From the NCBI RefSeq assembly GCF_030035675.1, contig NC_084495.1, positions 11,749,001-11,813,000 on the forward strand: a DNA stretch of 64,000 bases, read 5' to 3'. The position numbers and the translations under genes were made by a program. A model generated the notes under the pieces. The model saw nothing but the letters and a program-made list of their open reading frames with translations, had not been told where the DNA came from and searched no databases. The stretch comes from Rhineura floridana. Taxonomy: Eukaryota > Chordata > Lepidosauria > Squamata > Rhineuridae. Below are positions 44,606-56,599 of this stretch, piece after piece; the first letter of the stretch is position 1; every line of letters starts with the position of its first letter.

Positions 44606-46737
44606 ATGTATACAAAAGTCAAGGAAGCTCTTAGAGGCAAAAAGTCTTCCTTCAGAAAATGGAAGTCTTGTCCGAATGAAGAAAATAAAAAAGAACACAA
44701 ACTCTGGCAAAATAAATGCAAGAAGACAATAAGGGATGCTAAAAAAGAATTTGAGGAGCACATTGCTAAGAACATAAAAACCAACAACAAAAAATTCTAT
44801 AAATACATTCAAAGCAGGAGACCATCTAGGGAGACAATTGAACCCTTGGATGATAAGGGAGTCAAAGGTGTACTAAAGAACGATAAGGAGATTGCAGAGA
44901 AGCTAAATGAATTCTTTGCATCTGTCTTCACAGTGGAAGATATAGGGCAGATCCCTGAACCTGAACTAACATTTGCAGGAAGGGATTCTGAGGAACTGAG
45001 ACAAATAGTGGTAACGAGAGAGGAAATTCTAAGCTTAATGGACAATATAAAAACTGACAAATCACCGGGCCCGGATGGCATCCACCCGAGAGTTCTCAAA
45101 GAACTCAAAGGTGAAATTGCTGATCTGCTAACTAAAATATGTAACTTGTCCCTCGGGTCCTCCTCCGTGCCTGAGGACTGGAAAGTGGCAAATGTAACGC
45201 CAATCTTCAAAAAGGGATCCAGAGGGGATCCCGGAAATTACAGGCCAGTTAGCTTAACTTCTGTCCCTGGAAAACTGGTAGAAAGTATTATTAAAGCTAG
45301 ATTAACTAAGCACATAGAAGAACAAGCCTTGCTGAAGCAGAGCCAGCATGGCTTCTGCAAGGGAAAGTCCTGTCTCAGTAACCTATTAGAATTCTTTGAG
45401 AGTGTCAACAAGCATATAGATAGAGGTGATCCAGTGGACATAGTGTACTTAGACTTTCAAAAAGCATTTGACAAGGTACCTCACCAAAGACTTCTGAGGA
45501 AGCTTAGCAGTCATGGAATAAGAGGAGAGGTCCTCTTGTGGATAAGGAATTGGTTAAGAAGCAGAAAGCAGAGAGTAGGAATAAACGGACAGTTCTCCCA
45601 ATGGAGGGCTGTAGAAAGTGGAGTCCCTCAAGGATCGGTATTGGGACCTGTACTTTTCAACTTGTTCATTAATGATATAGAATTAGGAGTGAGCAGTGAA
45701 GTGGCCAAGTTTGCTGACGACACTAAATTGTTCAGGGTTGTTAAAACAAAAAGGGATTGCGAAGAGCTCCAAAAAGACCTCTCCAAACTGAGTGAATGGG
45801 CAGAAAAATGGCAAATGCAATTCAATATAAACAAGTGTAAAATTATGCATATTGGAGCAAAAAATCTGAATTTCACATATACGCTCATGGGGTCTGAACT
45901 GGCGGTGACCAACCAGGAGAGAGACCTCGGGGTTGTAGTGGACAGCACGATGAAAATGTTGACCCAGTGTGCAGCAGCTGTGAAAAAGGCAAATTCCATG
46001 CTAGCTATAATTAGGAAAGGTATTGAAAATAAAACAGCCGATATCATAATGCCGTTGTATAAATCTATGATGCGGCCGCATTTGGAATACTGTGTACAGT
46101 TCTGGTCGCCTCATCTCAAAAAGGATATTATAGAGTTGGAAAAGGTTCAGAAGAGGACAACCAGAATGATCAAGGGGATGGAGCGACTCCCTTACGAGGA
46201 AAGGTTGCAGCATTTGGGGCTTTTTAGTTTAGAGAAAAGGCGGGTCAGAGGAGACATGATAGAAGTGTATAAAATTATGCATGGCATTGAGAAAGTGGAT
46301 AGAGAAAAGTTCTTCTCTCTCATAATACTAGAACTCGTGGACATTCAAAGAAGCTGAATGTTGGAAGATTCAGGACAGACAAAAGGAAGTACTTCTTTAC
46401 TCAGCGCATAGTTAAACTATGGAATTTGCTCCCACAAGATGCAGTAATGGCCACCAGCTTGGATGGCTTTAAAAGAAGATTAGACAAATTCATGGAGGAC
46501 AGGGCTATCAATGGCTACTAGCCATGATGGCTGTGCTCTGCCACCCTAGTCAGAGGCAGCATGCTTCTAAAAACCAGTTGCCAGAAGCCTCAGGAGGGGA
46601 GAGTGTTCTTGCACTCGGGTCCTGCTTGCGGGCTTCCCCCAGGTACCTGGTTGGCCACTGTGAGAACAGGATGCTGGACTAGATGGGCCACTGGCCTGAT
46701 CCAGTAGGCTCTTCTTATGTTCTTAAATTTGTTTTAT
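44606..46737 (+). mobile_element. CR1 LINE, 5'-truncated, large open RT frame
   Basis: A 583-codon frame (44606-46357) covers the linker and reverse transcriptase of CR1 ORF2. Motifs in order: DKSPGPDGIHPRVLKEL, VTPIFKKGSRGDPGNYRPVS, LDFQKAFDKVPHQ, GVPQGSVLGPVLFNLFIND, FADD (catalytic, residues 369-372), then the thumb and C-terminal RPHLEYCVQFWSP and [20 protein letters not shown]. The endonuclease domain is missing at the 5' end. One small frame slip near 46320 moves the last about 60 codons (to AINGY and stop near 46520) into another frame. The 3'UTR ends with CTTCTTATGTTCTTA. Long open RT indicates recent insertion. Confidence 0.92.
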
Positions 46738-47500
46738 AAGAGTGGCATCCCTACTCAGAGGTTCATTGGACATGACTAGCTTAAATTCATTCATTTCAAC
46801 AGGGCTGCTCTGAGTAGAATACAATGGTTTACCAGATGGACTGTATTCTATAACATTAAATATAACAAGTCATTTCCTGGAGATTTGCAAAGGGATTTTT
46901 TTTAAAAAAAAAAACAAGGGCTCTAATTCTAGCACAGGCTGACTTGATGAAATGCTGTCCTTTTGGAACTCTTGAGTTTCCCTTGTGAAGATGGGGGCAG
47001 ATGGGCTGAGGAGGGCAAGGAAAGGCTCAGCACAGCTTTAAGAAATCCAGCGAAATTTGGTTTTGAGGCAGTCCTTGGACCTGTTGGCCTCCTAAGTCTG
47101 TTCGTCCATCCATCTGGTAAACAGCCTTGCAAAACAAATGCTTAGGGGTGAGAGCGACAGAGCCCGTACCCATTCAGCATGGCTTGTCTTCCATGCTTCG
47201 TTGGCAGATGCTGCCATCTGGTGGTTAAAAATAGCTCATCTCATGGATTTAAACCAGACGTGGCTAACTTAAGGTCTGCATTCTTCCTTTGACCACCCAC
47301 CGGGGACTGCAGACCATCGGTGGGTGTGGCCAAAAAGTAGGCGTGGTCATCTCTGTCTCTTACAGGTGAACCCAGGTACATAGGTCCCTTCCTTAGCTGT
47401 TCTGATCTAGGGAGCTCACACCCCCTGCCTGTTCATCAAATGACTGAGCTGATGGCCAAGTAGGGGAATGATTTGCATCCCCAGCAGTGTCCTCGGTGCG
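46738..47500. other. Intergenic, weak repeat remnants
   Basis: 46755-46860 resembles one arm of the GTTGTATTCAA MITE family (CTGCTCTGAGTAGAATACAA). The rest is not recognised. Confidence 0.35.
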
Positions 47501-47862
47501 CAGAAGGGCTGGGGAACCTCGGGGCCAGGGGCTAAATATGGCCCTCCAGTCCTCTCTGCCTGGCCCTCGGAGCTCTCCCCAGACCGCACCCCTCACTAGC
47601 CCTGTTTCACACCCCAAGTGTTTTTATCCAGCTGTCATGTGTCTTTAAACTCTGATGATGCCTTCTGTTTGTGTGGGTGGAGGACAGAGGGGTGTGTGAG
47701 TGTGTGCAGAAACCGGTACAAAGGTATTGTACAAAGGTAAACTTTACACATGTTGCTCCAACCACTTTTACCTCTGCCCTTGCCCACCACTGGCTTGTGG
47801 CCCTCAGAAGCTTTCTCAGAAGGGAATGTGGCCCTTGGGTTGACATAGGTTCCCCACCCTAG
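47501..47862. mobile_element. hAT-like non-autonomous element, second copy
   Basis: Colinear with 37427-37802: ends GGGGAACCTCGGGGCCAGGG and CATAGGTTCCCCACCC, shared interior GGGGTGTGTGAGTGTGTGCA (GGGGTGTATGTAAAAACAAG in the first copy). Confidence 0.6.
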
Positions 47863-48317
47863 GTGGAGAGCTCTAAACCAGTTTGGTTACTTCAGTAGTG
47901 TCCACTTTACTTTTTTTTCTATTTTGCCACTGCTGGCAACATCAGTGGGGACTTGGAGGGGGTCTTGGGGCCAAATTGCACCCTCAGGCTGGGGTTTAAC
48001 CACCCCTTGTTTAATAACAGTTTTAATGTTCAGGATGCTTTTTACCGTTCTTATTGTGTTCATCTTGTTTTCACTATCATAGATGGCAAACTGAGTCCAA
48101 AAGGCCTGATTTGCCCAGGTGCAGTGTGTGAGGACTTGGAATTCAGAGCTCTTCCAGGCCTAAGTCTCTCTCAAAAAACAAACACATGAACAAAAACAAG
48201 TAACACCGTATAAGCAATCTGAGAACAGGAGAGACTGTATCTTGTCACTTAAAAAAAGTTCAGCTGATGACATCCAAAGTAAGGCACGTCTGGTGTAATG
48301 CACAGATTAGAATACAT
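47863..48317. other. Intergenic, nothing recognised
   Basis: No gene or clear repeat. Confidence 0.3.
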
Positions 48318-48858
48318 AACATTCGAACATAAGAATTTAAGAAGAGCCCTGCAGCTTGAGCAGGCCGGTGGCCCATCTAGTCCAGCATCCTGTTCTCACA
48401 GGGGCCAACCAGGTCCCCATGGGAAGCCCTCAAGTAGGACCTGAGCTGAGTGCAACAGCACGCTCCTGTCCTGCAGTTTCCAGCGACTGGTAAACAGAGA
48501 GGCAGCACACGGCCATCATGCCTAGCAGCCATTGATGGTCTTATCCTCCATGTATTGGTCTAATCCTCTTTTAAAGCCATCCAAGTTGGTCGCCTCCACT
48601 GCCTCTTGTAGGAGCGAATTCCATAGCATAACTGTGTGCTGTGTGAAGAAGGGCTTTCTTTTGTCTGTCCTGAATCTTCTAACATTCTCCTTCACTGGAT
48701 GTCCATGAATTCTAGTGTTATGAGAGAGGGAGAAAAACTTTTCTCTGTCCACTTTCTCCATGCTATGCACAATTTTATACACTTCAACTGTGTTGCCTTT
48801 TACTCGCCTTTTCTCTAAACTAAATAGCCCCAAATGCTGTAACTTTTCCTCACCGTAG
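48318..48858 (-). mobile_element. CR1 LINE 3' portion, antisense
   Basis: Opens with the reversed tail (ACATAAGAATTTAAGAAGAG), then GGCCCATCTAGTCCAGCATC. The minus strand encodes 113 codons (48522-48863) with EEKLQHLGLFSLEKRRVKG and KVDREKFFSLSHNTRIHGH, the CR1 ORF2 C-terminus, ending TINGC and stop. Still open over this stretch, hence moderately young. Confidence 0.88.
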
Positions 48859-49829
48859 TACACAAAGTGCTGTTGATTTTAAACTGTGTTGAAACTGAAA
48901 CAGGTTGTTTTTGATGGTGTTCTAAATCACCTGGGAGAAAAGAGACAATTAACTATCCATTAACGAGTAATCACTGTTGCAGTTAGGTAGTTTTGACCCT
49001 GGACTTAATGGTTTCACCTGCAGTGTGTGTCTTTAGATAGCCACATGTATTACTTTAGTTGCGAAGCACACATTAACTACATTCCTGATACGTTACTACA
49101 AAACTCAAGCCCCTACCCCCAAAATGTTGCAGGGATTTGCTTCTGCTGCCAAGATTCTAAACACATTTATATGAAAACAAGCACCACCTCCTTTTGTTGT
49201 AAAAAAAATGATCACAGAATAAAATAACAACATGAGGGATTGTAACTATGTACTTACCCGGCCAGATGCCCCCTGACTATAACATGCCTTTCAAAACTCA
49301 GAAGGTTGTAGTGACCAGTGTGAGCCCTGCCAGTTCCCAGTACGTCAGTGTCAGCCTAAATGTCATTGCTGGGCCTGTTTGGTACTGCTACCATCATCTG
49401 CGACTCTCTGGGTGGTGATTTGGGGGACCCTCTGGGTTACGGGGCCTTAGCTGAACCACTACCAGCAATTAAAGAGATTATTACACACTAGGGCTAAGTC
49501 AAATCTTTGTGGGTTCTGATTTTCACATCAAAATTAAATTCTCCTGTTAAATATAGAACCCTTCATTTGAAAAAGTGAACAACCAATTAGGGGTCAGGAG
49601 AAGGGGAAATGAATATTATTTAGGCTTTGGGCAGCAGGAGGAGCTTCCTAGCCTTGGAGTTGTGACGTTCTTGAGTAGGGATGGCGCTGGGGGTTAGCAT
49701 CACTAGGCACCTGCCAAAGCCTGCATATATACAGACACATGCATCTTGTAGGCCAACATGCACCTTCATTGCATTGTCAGCAGTCTTGGGCAACTATCAT
49801 GCCCAATATACAAACAGGGTTCAGTGGGG
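48859..49829. other. Intergenic, nothing recognised
   Basis: Part of this block (48960-49200) resembles 20270-20650 (CTGGACTTAA...GGTTT, GTTGCGAAGCACACATTAAC versus GTTGTGAAGCACACCGTTAG; TTGCTTCTGCTGCC in both), so a dispersed repeat of unknown type is shared. No gene. Confidence 0.35.
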
Positions 49830-50022
49830 AAGGGCTGTAGCTCAGTGGCAGAGCATCTGCCTTGCCTGCAGAAGGTCCCAGGTTCAATCCCCGGCATCCC
49901 CTGCCAGGGCTGGGAGAGAGGCCTCTTTCTGAAACCCTGGAGAGATGCTGCCAGCCAGTGCAGAAATTGCAGGCTGAACTAGATGGACCAGTGGTTTGAC
50001 TCAGTATATGTCCCTATGATGT
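49830..50022 (+). mobile_element. tRNA-Ala-like SINE with CR1-like tail
   Basis: The best-preserved head: GGGCTGTAGCTCAGTGGCAG, GCATCTGCCTTGCCTGCAGA and B box GGTTCAATCCCC; the tail has GAACTAGATGGACCAGTGGT and TTTGACTCAGTATATGTCCC. Confidence 0.82.
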
Positions 50023-51554
50023 GGGTTATCAGTTGTATGGGTGCAATTGTTTAATCCGAGTGATCTGGAACAGGGATGGATAGAAATAGACTGGGAACCA
50101 ATGGTAGATCTCTGGGTGATTTGCAATAGGTCGTCAAAGGTTTCTGATCTCCAATTGTTTAACAATAGCAACAAGAAGATGACTTTTCCCCACCCAAATT
50201 AGGCTGCTGAAATGTAGTTAGGAATGGACTCATGTGAAAGGACTGGGAGCTCAGTTCAGTTCTGCCACTGACAACAAATCCCCGGGTCCAGAATATGCTC
50301 AAAGGTGCCCTGTTCTTTCATTTGCTGTCTCTCTCTTCACCCTGGCTTTTGACACCTGAGATATTTTCAGGACTTCCTCTAGCTGTGAATGTAATTTGTT
50401 TCAAACTGTTTTTAACAATTATTTTATACTGTTGTGTGACCCACCCTGAGACCTACTGGTGAGGGGCGGGTAAAAAAATTACACTGGCTCTTGTCGGTGC
50501 ATCTTGAGGGTCTAGTGAAAAACACTCAGTAGATCTGAGAAGCCTGAGTCTGTCCATCCTTAGAAGATTAAACCAAGATGATTGTGAAGGATTCCCTTCC
50601 TCACGCTTGTCCATCGAATAGCACCAGAGGCTGAGAATGAATGGAATTTCACAAAGCCCTGAAACAAACTGATAATAACAACCTTACGCTTATCTGAGGT
50701 GACTCCATTCGCCCATCAGACCTTTGGGCTTCAAACAGTTGTTAGTGCATTTTCTGTGCTGGTGGCTAAGATGAAGAAAACATCATTCCTATCACTTGAG
50801 TCATCTCTGCTAAAGAGATGAGGGTTTATTCCTTCAAGCCTTTCTTGGCTATGACTGGAAGTTTACCAAGTCGACCCCTTTCCTCTCCCTCCCGCCTCCC
50901 CGTTTGTTGTACTTCTCCACTTGTTTTTGGGGGGGGCTGGCTTACGCACCTAATTTGTGTCCCACCGCTGGCCACCATGTAATGGGGTTGCCCTGGCAAC
51001 CTAGTCCTTTCTCTGTGCTTCCACCACCCACTCATGGGCCACCTAGGACAAGGTGCAGGATTCCCACTGCCTCACGGTGGGAAGAGCCAGCTGAATTGCA
51101 AGTCTCATGCTTGGCAACGTCAGCCTTGCTCCCCTCTGCTTTTTCAGGCATTTTTCACAACCAGCTGCCGCCTCAGCTGCATGGGAGGTTAACCAGTCCT
51201 TGAGGGTGTTCAGGAACCAGCCCAGCCGAGAAATCCAGTTAAGCAATTTATTCGAAAAGAGAATAGGTAAAAACAGAGAGAGGGGGGAGAAATAGTAAAT
51301 ATGCCACTCAAAACGGCTCCTTCCTCCCTTCCGGGCAGACATCTCTGGGGGGAAAAATGCCTTCATTTTCTATTATCTCCCTTTTATTATGTCTACATGG
51401 CAAAGCTGTTGGGACTTCAGATTCCTTTCTCCTGTCAAGTCAAGAGGTCTTCATGCCTCCTTAGCTTCCAGTGAAACCTCTTCCAGTGGGATAGCACTGT
51501 TAAGTTGGTTGCAGCAAAAACAACCAGAGAATCTTGTAGTGCCTTAAAAGATGA
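50023..51554. other. Intergenic with one L2 tail
   Basis: 50390-50480 is a sense L2-type 3' end (GTGTGACCCACCCTGAGACC, GGGCGGGTAAAAAAATTACA). No gene recognised in the remainder. Confidence 0.4.
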
Positions 51555-51665
51555 GGGGTTGTGTTCAACTATATCCTATTCAGAGTAGACCTATTGAAAT
51601 TCATGAACCCAAGTTAGTCATGTCTATTAACATACATGGGTCTATTGAGTATTGAATACTACCCT
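51555..51665. mobile_element. Palindromic MITE, 'GTTGTATTCAA' family
   Basis: GGTTGTGTTCAACTATATCC at the left and GTCTATTGAGTATTGAATAC at the right, with GAACCCAAGTTAGTCATGTC between. Confidence 0.6.
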
Positions 51666-51784
51666 AACACATTTATTATGAGCTTCTAAGGACCGTGAGT
51701 CCACAAAACATATGCTACAATAATCTTTAGGTTTTTTTTAAGATGCCACAGGAATCTTTGTAGTCATTAAGATAATGTAACCAA

Positions 51785-52024
51785 GGTCATATTCATACTA
51801 TACCTTTATTCCACTATTATTCTACTTTAAACAGTCATGGTGTCCCCAGAATTCCTTGGGAAGAGGGATTGTTAAACCACTCTGATGATTTGTAGCTCTG
51901 TGAGGAGAATAGGGGTCACCTAACAGCTCTCAGCGCTCTTCACAGACTACACTTCCCAGGATTCTTTGGGGGAATGTGTTAAATTGGTATAACTGTGGAA
52001 TAAATGTATGGTGTGAATGTGGCC
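51785..52024. mobile_element. Palindromic MITE, second copy of the 236-416 family
   Basis: GGTCATATTCATACTATACC at the left is mirrored by GTATGGTGTGAATGTGGCC at the right; interior CCCCAGAATTCCTTGGGAAG faces CCCAGGATTCTTTGGGGGAA. Confidence 0.65.
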
Positions 52025-52129
52025 CTGTATTGCACAAGTCTGAGCATCTGCTAAGCATGTCACTTCTTTTTAATAAAATTTCCCAAGCCAACAGAGCCAA
52101 TGGACAGTAATACCATCAGATGAGGCCTA

Positions 52130-52500
52130 CAAGACTGAAGAACCTGGAGTCATCCTGTGATGTGGAAGGTTGGAAAATTCAGGACCATACCTGTTGACAC
52201 AGCATAAACTATAAGCTACCGTGAAATGTAGTGAGGACCACTAGTTTGGACAGCTTTAAAAGGGGATTAGACAAGTTCATGCAGGAAATGACTACCAGTG
52301 GCTACTAACCCTGATGATGGCCATGTTCTACCTCCACTGTTGGAGGCTGTATGCCTCTGAATAGCAGTTGCTGGGAACTGCAGGAGGGAAGAGTGCTGTT
52401 ACGTTCAGGTTCTGCCTGTGGGCTTCCCATAGGCATCTGCTGGCCACTGTAGGGTGGGCCTTTGGTCCAACTGGTGATCATCTTCTTGTTTTTAAGGAAT
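52130..52500 (+). mobile_element. CR1 LINE 3' fragment
   Basis: GGACAGCTTTAAAAGGGGAT, TAGACAAGTTCATGCAGGAA, then the 3'UTR GGGCTTCCCATAGGCATCTG follow the CR1 order. Decayed. Confidence 0.8.
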
Positions 52501-53314
52501 GACCCATTCAAGAGAGACAGCAGAAAAAAACTAGAAAAAAGGGTCTATTTTTCAGGATGAGGAAGCCAGAAGCAGTAATAAGACCTGGATGGTTGTGGAG
52601 AAGCCACTGTCCCCATTGCCCACTAAACATCTTGCATTTCCCGGCGCGTGGTGCTCAGTAACACACTTCAGAGGAAGGAAGAATTATTTCTCCTGTGTCC
52701 ACTATAGGCCCAGTGAGGTAACAGCAGCAACAAGTGTTCTGAAGAGAGGATGTTTTCATCACTGTTCACCTAGGGCCAGAATAGTGATGTAGATCATGTT
52801 CATACAATCTTGGCAAGACCTAACCCATACGCTACATGCAGGGGTGTACCACTCCCATTTTGCTCCTCTCTCCCTGGTTCATGCTCAGAGGAAACAAACC
52901 ATGACTGCTGGCTTAGCATTACATCTGAATGAGGGAATCATGAATTGTTTTGCTGCCAACAAACCATGATCTGTAGTCAAGATTAGTTGCAAATAAAATG
53001 CAGGTTGTGATCTTTCACTGAATGCTTCTCACAACTCAAACTCGCCTAGGAAAATAAAACCATTACACATTTCCTTTATAGGCTTGTTCACACGTTATAT
53101 TGGACATGTAGCAGCTGTCTCTACACATGTACAAGTGGTTGTGTGAAACAGTATACACTCGCCGTTTTGTACAACTCAACTATTGTGTACACAGGTGTGC
53201 AGACTATACCCTTGTTGAACGTCACATGTGAAGAACTATGTGAGCGTACAGCCCCACTTCTTGTGTACCCAGATGGCATACTCATTGGACGTAACAGGTA
53301 AGCATCACTTCTAT
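52501..53314. other. Intergenic, nothing recognised
   Basis: No gene recognised. 52860-53000 (CTGGTTCATGCTCAGAGGAA, CAAACCATGACTGCTGGCTT) resembles 60480-60640 (GGCTTAGTATTACCTCTAAA, AACAAACCATAGCTACAGCC), a shared dispersed repeat of unknown class. Confidence 0.35.
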
Positions 53315-53452
53315 CAGGGATGGCGTAGTTGTGGCCCTCCAGATGTTGCTGGACTACAACTCCCATCAACCTGGCTATTCGCCATGCTGGCTGGGGCTGG
53401 CGGGAGTTGGAGTCTGACGATTATCTGGAGCACCACAGGTTCCCCATTCCTG
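53315..53452. mobile_element. hAT-like palindromic MITE
   Basis: Termini CAGGGATGGCG and GGTTCCCCATTCCTG, arms GGACTACAACTCCCATCAAC and GGCGGGAGTTGGAGTCTGAC. Flanks ACTTCTAT and CCTTCTGG share CTTCT, a worn 8-bp duplication. Confidence 0.7.
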
Positions 53453-53479
53453 CCTTCTGGGTTCCAGTATTGGACAGTG

Positions 53480-53760
53480 TAAGAAGAGTACATAAGAAGA
53501 GGTCTGCTGAATGTCCATCTACAGTAGCGTAGAATCCCGCTTCCTGCACTGGCCAACCAGGTGCCTCCAGGAAGTCCACAAGCAGGACTTGGGAGGCCTT
53601 CACTGGTTGCAGTTCTCCAGCAACTGGCATTCTTTGGAACACTGCCTTTGGTCCTGGAGACTGTGAATAGCATACTTAGTAGCCACATTGGTAGCCTTAT
53701 CCTCCACAAATTTGTCCAACCCTCTTTTAAAGCCATCTTAAGGGGGAACCGCATCTTGGC
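53480..53760 (-). mobile_element. CR1 LINE 3' fragment, antisense
   Basis: ACTGGCCAACCAGGTGCCTC and CCTCTTTTAAAGCCATCTTA are reversed CR1 3'UTR and ORF2-end sequence. Confidence 0.78.
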
Positions 53761-54377
53761 TGGTGACCAGCAGGGCTTTAAAAAGCGGTGAGCCGACCAC
53801 CACCTCTCAGCCCTGCGATGGATGCTGCTGGGGTGGAAGGTGGTGGTAGTGAGAGGGCAGGAGGATCGCTGTGCCAGCCTGGAGCTGGTGCAGGGATCGA
53901 GTCCAAAGTGATCATCTGATGACATGAGAGCAGGTCAGGATCCAATGGATCCCAGCCTGGGTCAGCTCCTCCTCACGACTGGACTGTCCCATTTCAGGAC
54001 CTTACGGTGGCAATTCTGCTTGCCTGCATATTTGGTGGGTGGAATGATGCTTGCATCACTCAATTGGGGGCAGTTGGCAGCAGACCAGCTTAGCTGGTCA
54101 CTGGGTGGAGTTATCCAACTCTGCCTCCTATGCCACCCAACACAAGGAGCTTTGGACTGATCCCTAAGGTGGCAGCTATCATCATGGCTGTCAGTTAACT
54201 AACAGAAGGCCAGGCATACAGGAGATGCACCGTTGTTCTGTCCTCTCTTCCCTTCCCTATCACCACATCTTCAGTGAACTGTTGGTGAAGAAGTCCTTTT
54301 CTGCATCTGCCCTGAATCTACTGCCAATGAAAGTCAGTGGTTGACCCCTACCGTTATGGGAGAGGGAAAAAATCAAT
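53761..54377. other. Intergenic, nothing recognised
   Basis: No gene; the antisense 203-codon frame at 53314-53925 crosses a MITE and a CR1 fragment and is not coding. Confidence 0.45.
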
Positions 54378-54620
54378 AATGTAGAGTCTTGCTGGATCAG
54401 AGCAAAGGGCCAGTATCCTGTTTCTCACAGTGGCCAAACAGATGCTTATGGGAAGCTGGCAAGCAGGGCATGGGGGCAGCTGTGCTCTACCTTTCATGTT
54501 CCCCAGCCACTGCTATTCAGAGGCATCTTGCCTCTGATCCTAGAGGTAGCTCAAAGCCACCATGATGAGTAAGATACTGATAGCCTTATTCTCCAAGAAC
54601 TTTCTCTGTTTTCTCCAAGC
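54378..54620 (-). mobile_element. CR1 LINE 3' fragment, antisense
   Basis: GTTTCTCACAGTGGCCAAAC, TGCTATTCAGAGGCATCTTG and ATAGCCTTATTCTCCAAGAA follow the reversed CR1 3' end. Older than the 48318 copy. Confidence 0.7.
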
Positions 54621-56109
54621 CATGGAGTTGGGACTTTCTCCCTCGCTCATAAACCTCCAGGCTTCATACTCACAACTTGCTGATCTTAGATTCTACACCA
54701 AAGCCAGATCACCACCCTCCATCCCTGAGGGATGCTCCAAAATAGGGATGGAGTGATCTATCAATTCAGTCTTAAATTCAGTTTTCCAGATTTTCTGCAG
54801 CAATTTGCAGGAAAAAACCCTCATGAAAATTCTCCAGCTTTTTAGTGTGTTCTCTTAATAAACACATTTTTGTATGCAGTTTTGACTAATGTACACATTT
54901 TTGCAAGCCATTTATCCCTAATATTTTTGGATGTTATTTTCACCCGTCTATTCATTTGTGCACATGCTCCCCTAACATATGCATTTTTGTAAACATTGCT
55001 TGGTTGGAGAACTGCTTTGCAAAATTCAGATAAGTGCGACTTTCAAAGGACAGCTGCGTTTCGGTTCCCGTATTGTTTTGGAAAGTGCTAATTTGATTAA
55101 TTAAGCTTTAAATAAGAACTGAATTGAATTTCTCCCCCTTCCCCACTCCAAAATAAACAAAATTAGGCCAGCTCTATTTTTCTTCTGAGTGACATGCCTA
55201 AACTCGTTTTACAATCATTTTAGATTGTAAATTTTGCTCCTTTTAACAGAGTAGAATAGGATCTTCTTTCCTCCGAATGTTATGGGATCACTCAAGACGT
55301 ATTTGAAACTATCAGAGCTCTTCAGGCCAGTTAAAGATCTGTTATTTGCCACCTCCAGATCATAGGGAACGGGTTAGGGTCTGGAAGACATGCGTCTGAC
55401 ATGACAAGACTCTGTTTTGACTGCAAGGATTCTGACTCTGAAATCTAAAATAAAAGCACTCCACTTGGCCTCTCAAAATGCTTCACAGTTCGTAAGTGGA
55501 TTTGGCCTTCAATTCTTTTGACTTACTGCTGTGGCAGTAAAGGGGCACACTTTAGAGTTGCCTTGTCCCCTCCTTCAGTCCTCTATCTGAAGGAGCTTTC
55601 TCTCTGAAGGACTGTCTGGTCCAAGAACCCTAAGAAGGAAGAGCCCCTCAGCCTTGAATTTGGCCATCAACAGTTAGCAGCATCTGCACAGCAGACTGAG
55701 CACACCAGGCATCTGGTCCCGGTCTTCCCCAATGTGGTGAGATGCATTGTATATCTATTTTTAGAAATTTCTAGATTTGCATGTATGTATATAAATTAGC
55801 ATATGCAAATTGACACTAGGCTGTGCAGTCTTTTTCAGGATGCCGTTCTCTTTTTGGGGTTACGTGCAAGTGAATTCTCACTTCACCGCAATGCCTTTCC
55901 TTTTTGTTCTGGTTGTGAGGAGAATTCACACACAAGGTTAAATCGTCAGCTTCTGCTTAAACAAGGAAATGACACGGTGCCAAATATCATCTTATTCTAG
56001 CTGCAGACCTGGCTTGACAGAAGTCCACCAACTTCTGATATTTTCCTGGACTGATCTGGCTAAGGAAACAGCAATCAGAGATGGCACATTTATGGACATT
56101 CCTTTAGGA
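54621..56109. other. Intergenic, nothing recognised
   Basis: 54840-55080 contains phrases (TGTACACATTTTTGCAAGCC, ATGCATTTTTGTAAACATTG) that repeat with a period of about 60-80 bp, perhaps a decayed satellite-like element. No gene. Confidence 0.35.
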
Positions 56110-56244
56110 AGAGGGATGGGAAACCTGTGGCCCTCCTGATGTTGGATTCCAACTCCCGTGAGCCTTAGCCTGCATGGCCAATGATCAGGGATGACTGGAG
56201 TTGCAGCCAGCAACACCTGAAGGTTCACAGGTTCCCCGACACTG
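56110..56244. mobile_element. hAT-like palindromic MITE
   Basis: Arms GTTGGATTCCAACTCCCGTG and GATGACTGGAGTTGCAGCCA; terminus GGTTCCCCGACACTG. Flanks CTTTAGGA and CTTTAGAC match at 6 of 8. Confidence 0.68.
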
Positions 56245-56599
56245 CTTTAGACCAACACAGATTTCTCCCCTAAGCCCCTGCATGCTGCCCAGTCTTTCAT
56301 AGGAGTTTTAATTCTGATCCTTCCAGGGGGAGAGCCTGACTGTTTGGAAGCTCTCTCTGGTAGGTAGGTTTTCCAGTCAGGTATCACGGGTCCTTAAAAG
56401 TTTCTCTAGTTTGAAAACTTCATCCAGTTGGACCGCTGTGCTTGAACAGAGGGGTGAGAAATCAAGACAAGGATTTTTTAAAAAAGGGAAACCCTTCTCC
56501 TGTAAATGAAAACTGGACAAATATTTACATATTTACTCAAGACTGGAAGTGTCTGGTGCCGGTGAAACATGGATCTATTTGATCCCAGCTCTTACACAT

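Noticed and set aside
49830-49905. tRNA-Ala gene candidate (also at 40733 and 58775)
   Set aside because: A and B boxes are present but the acceptor stem does not pair and a conserved non-tRNA tail follows. Several dispersed copies show it is a SINE head.
53314-53925. 203-codon antisense frame
   Set aside because: Crosses a palindromic MITE and an antisense CR1 fragment; no domain.
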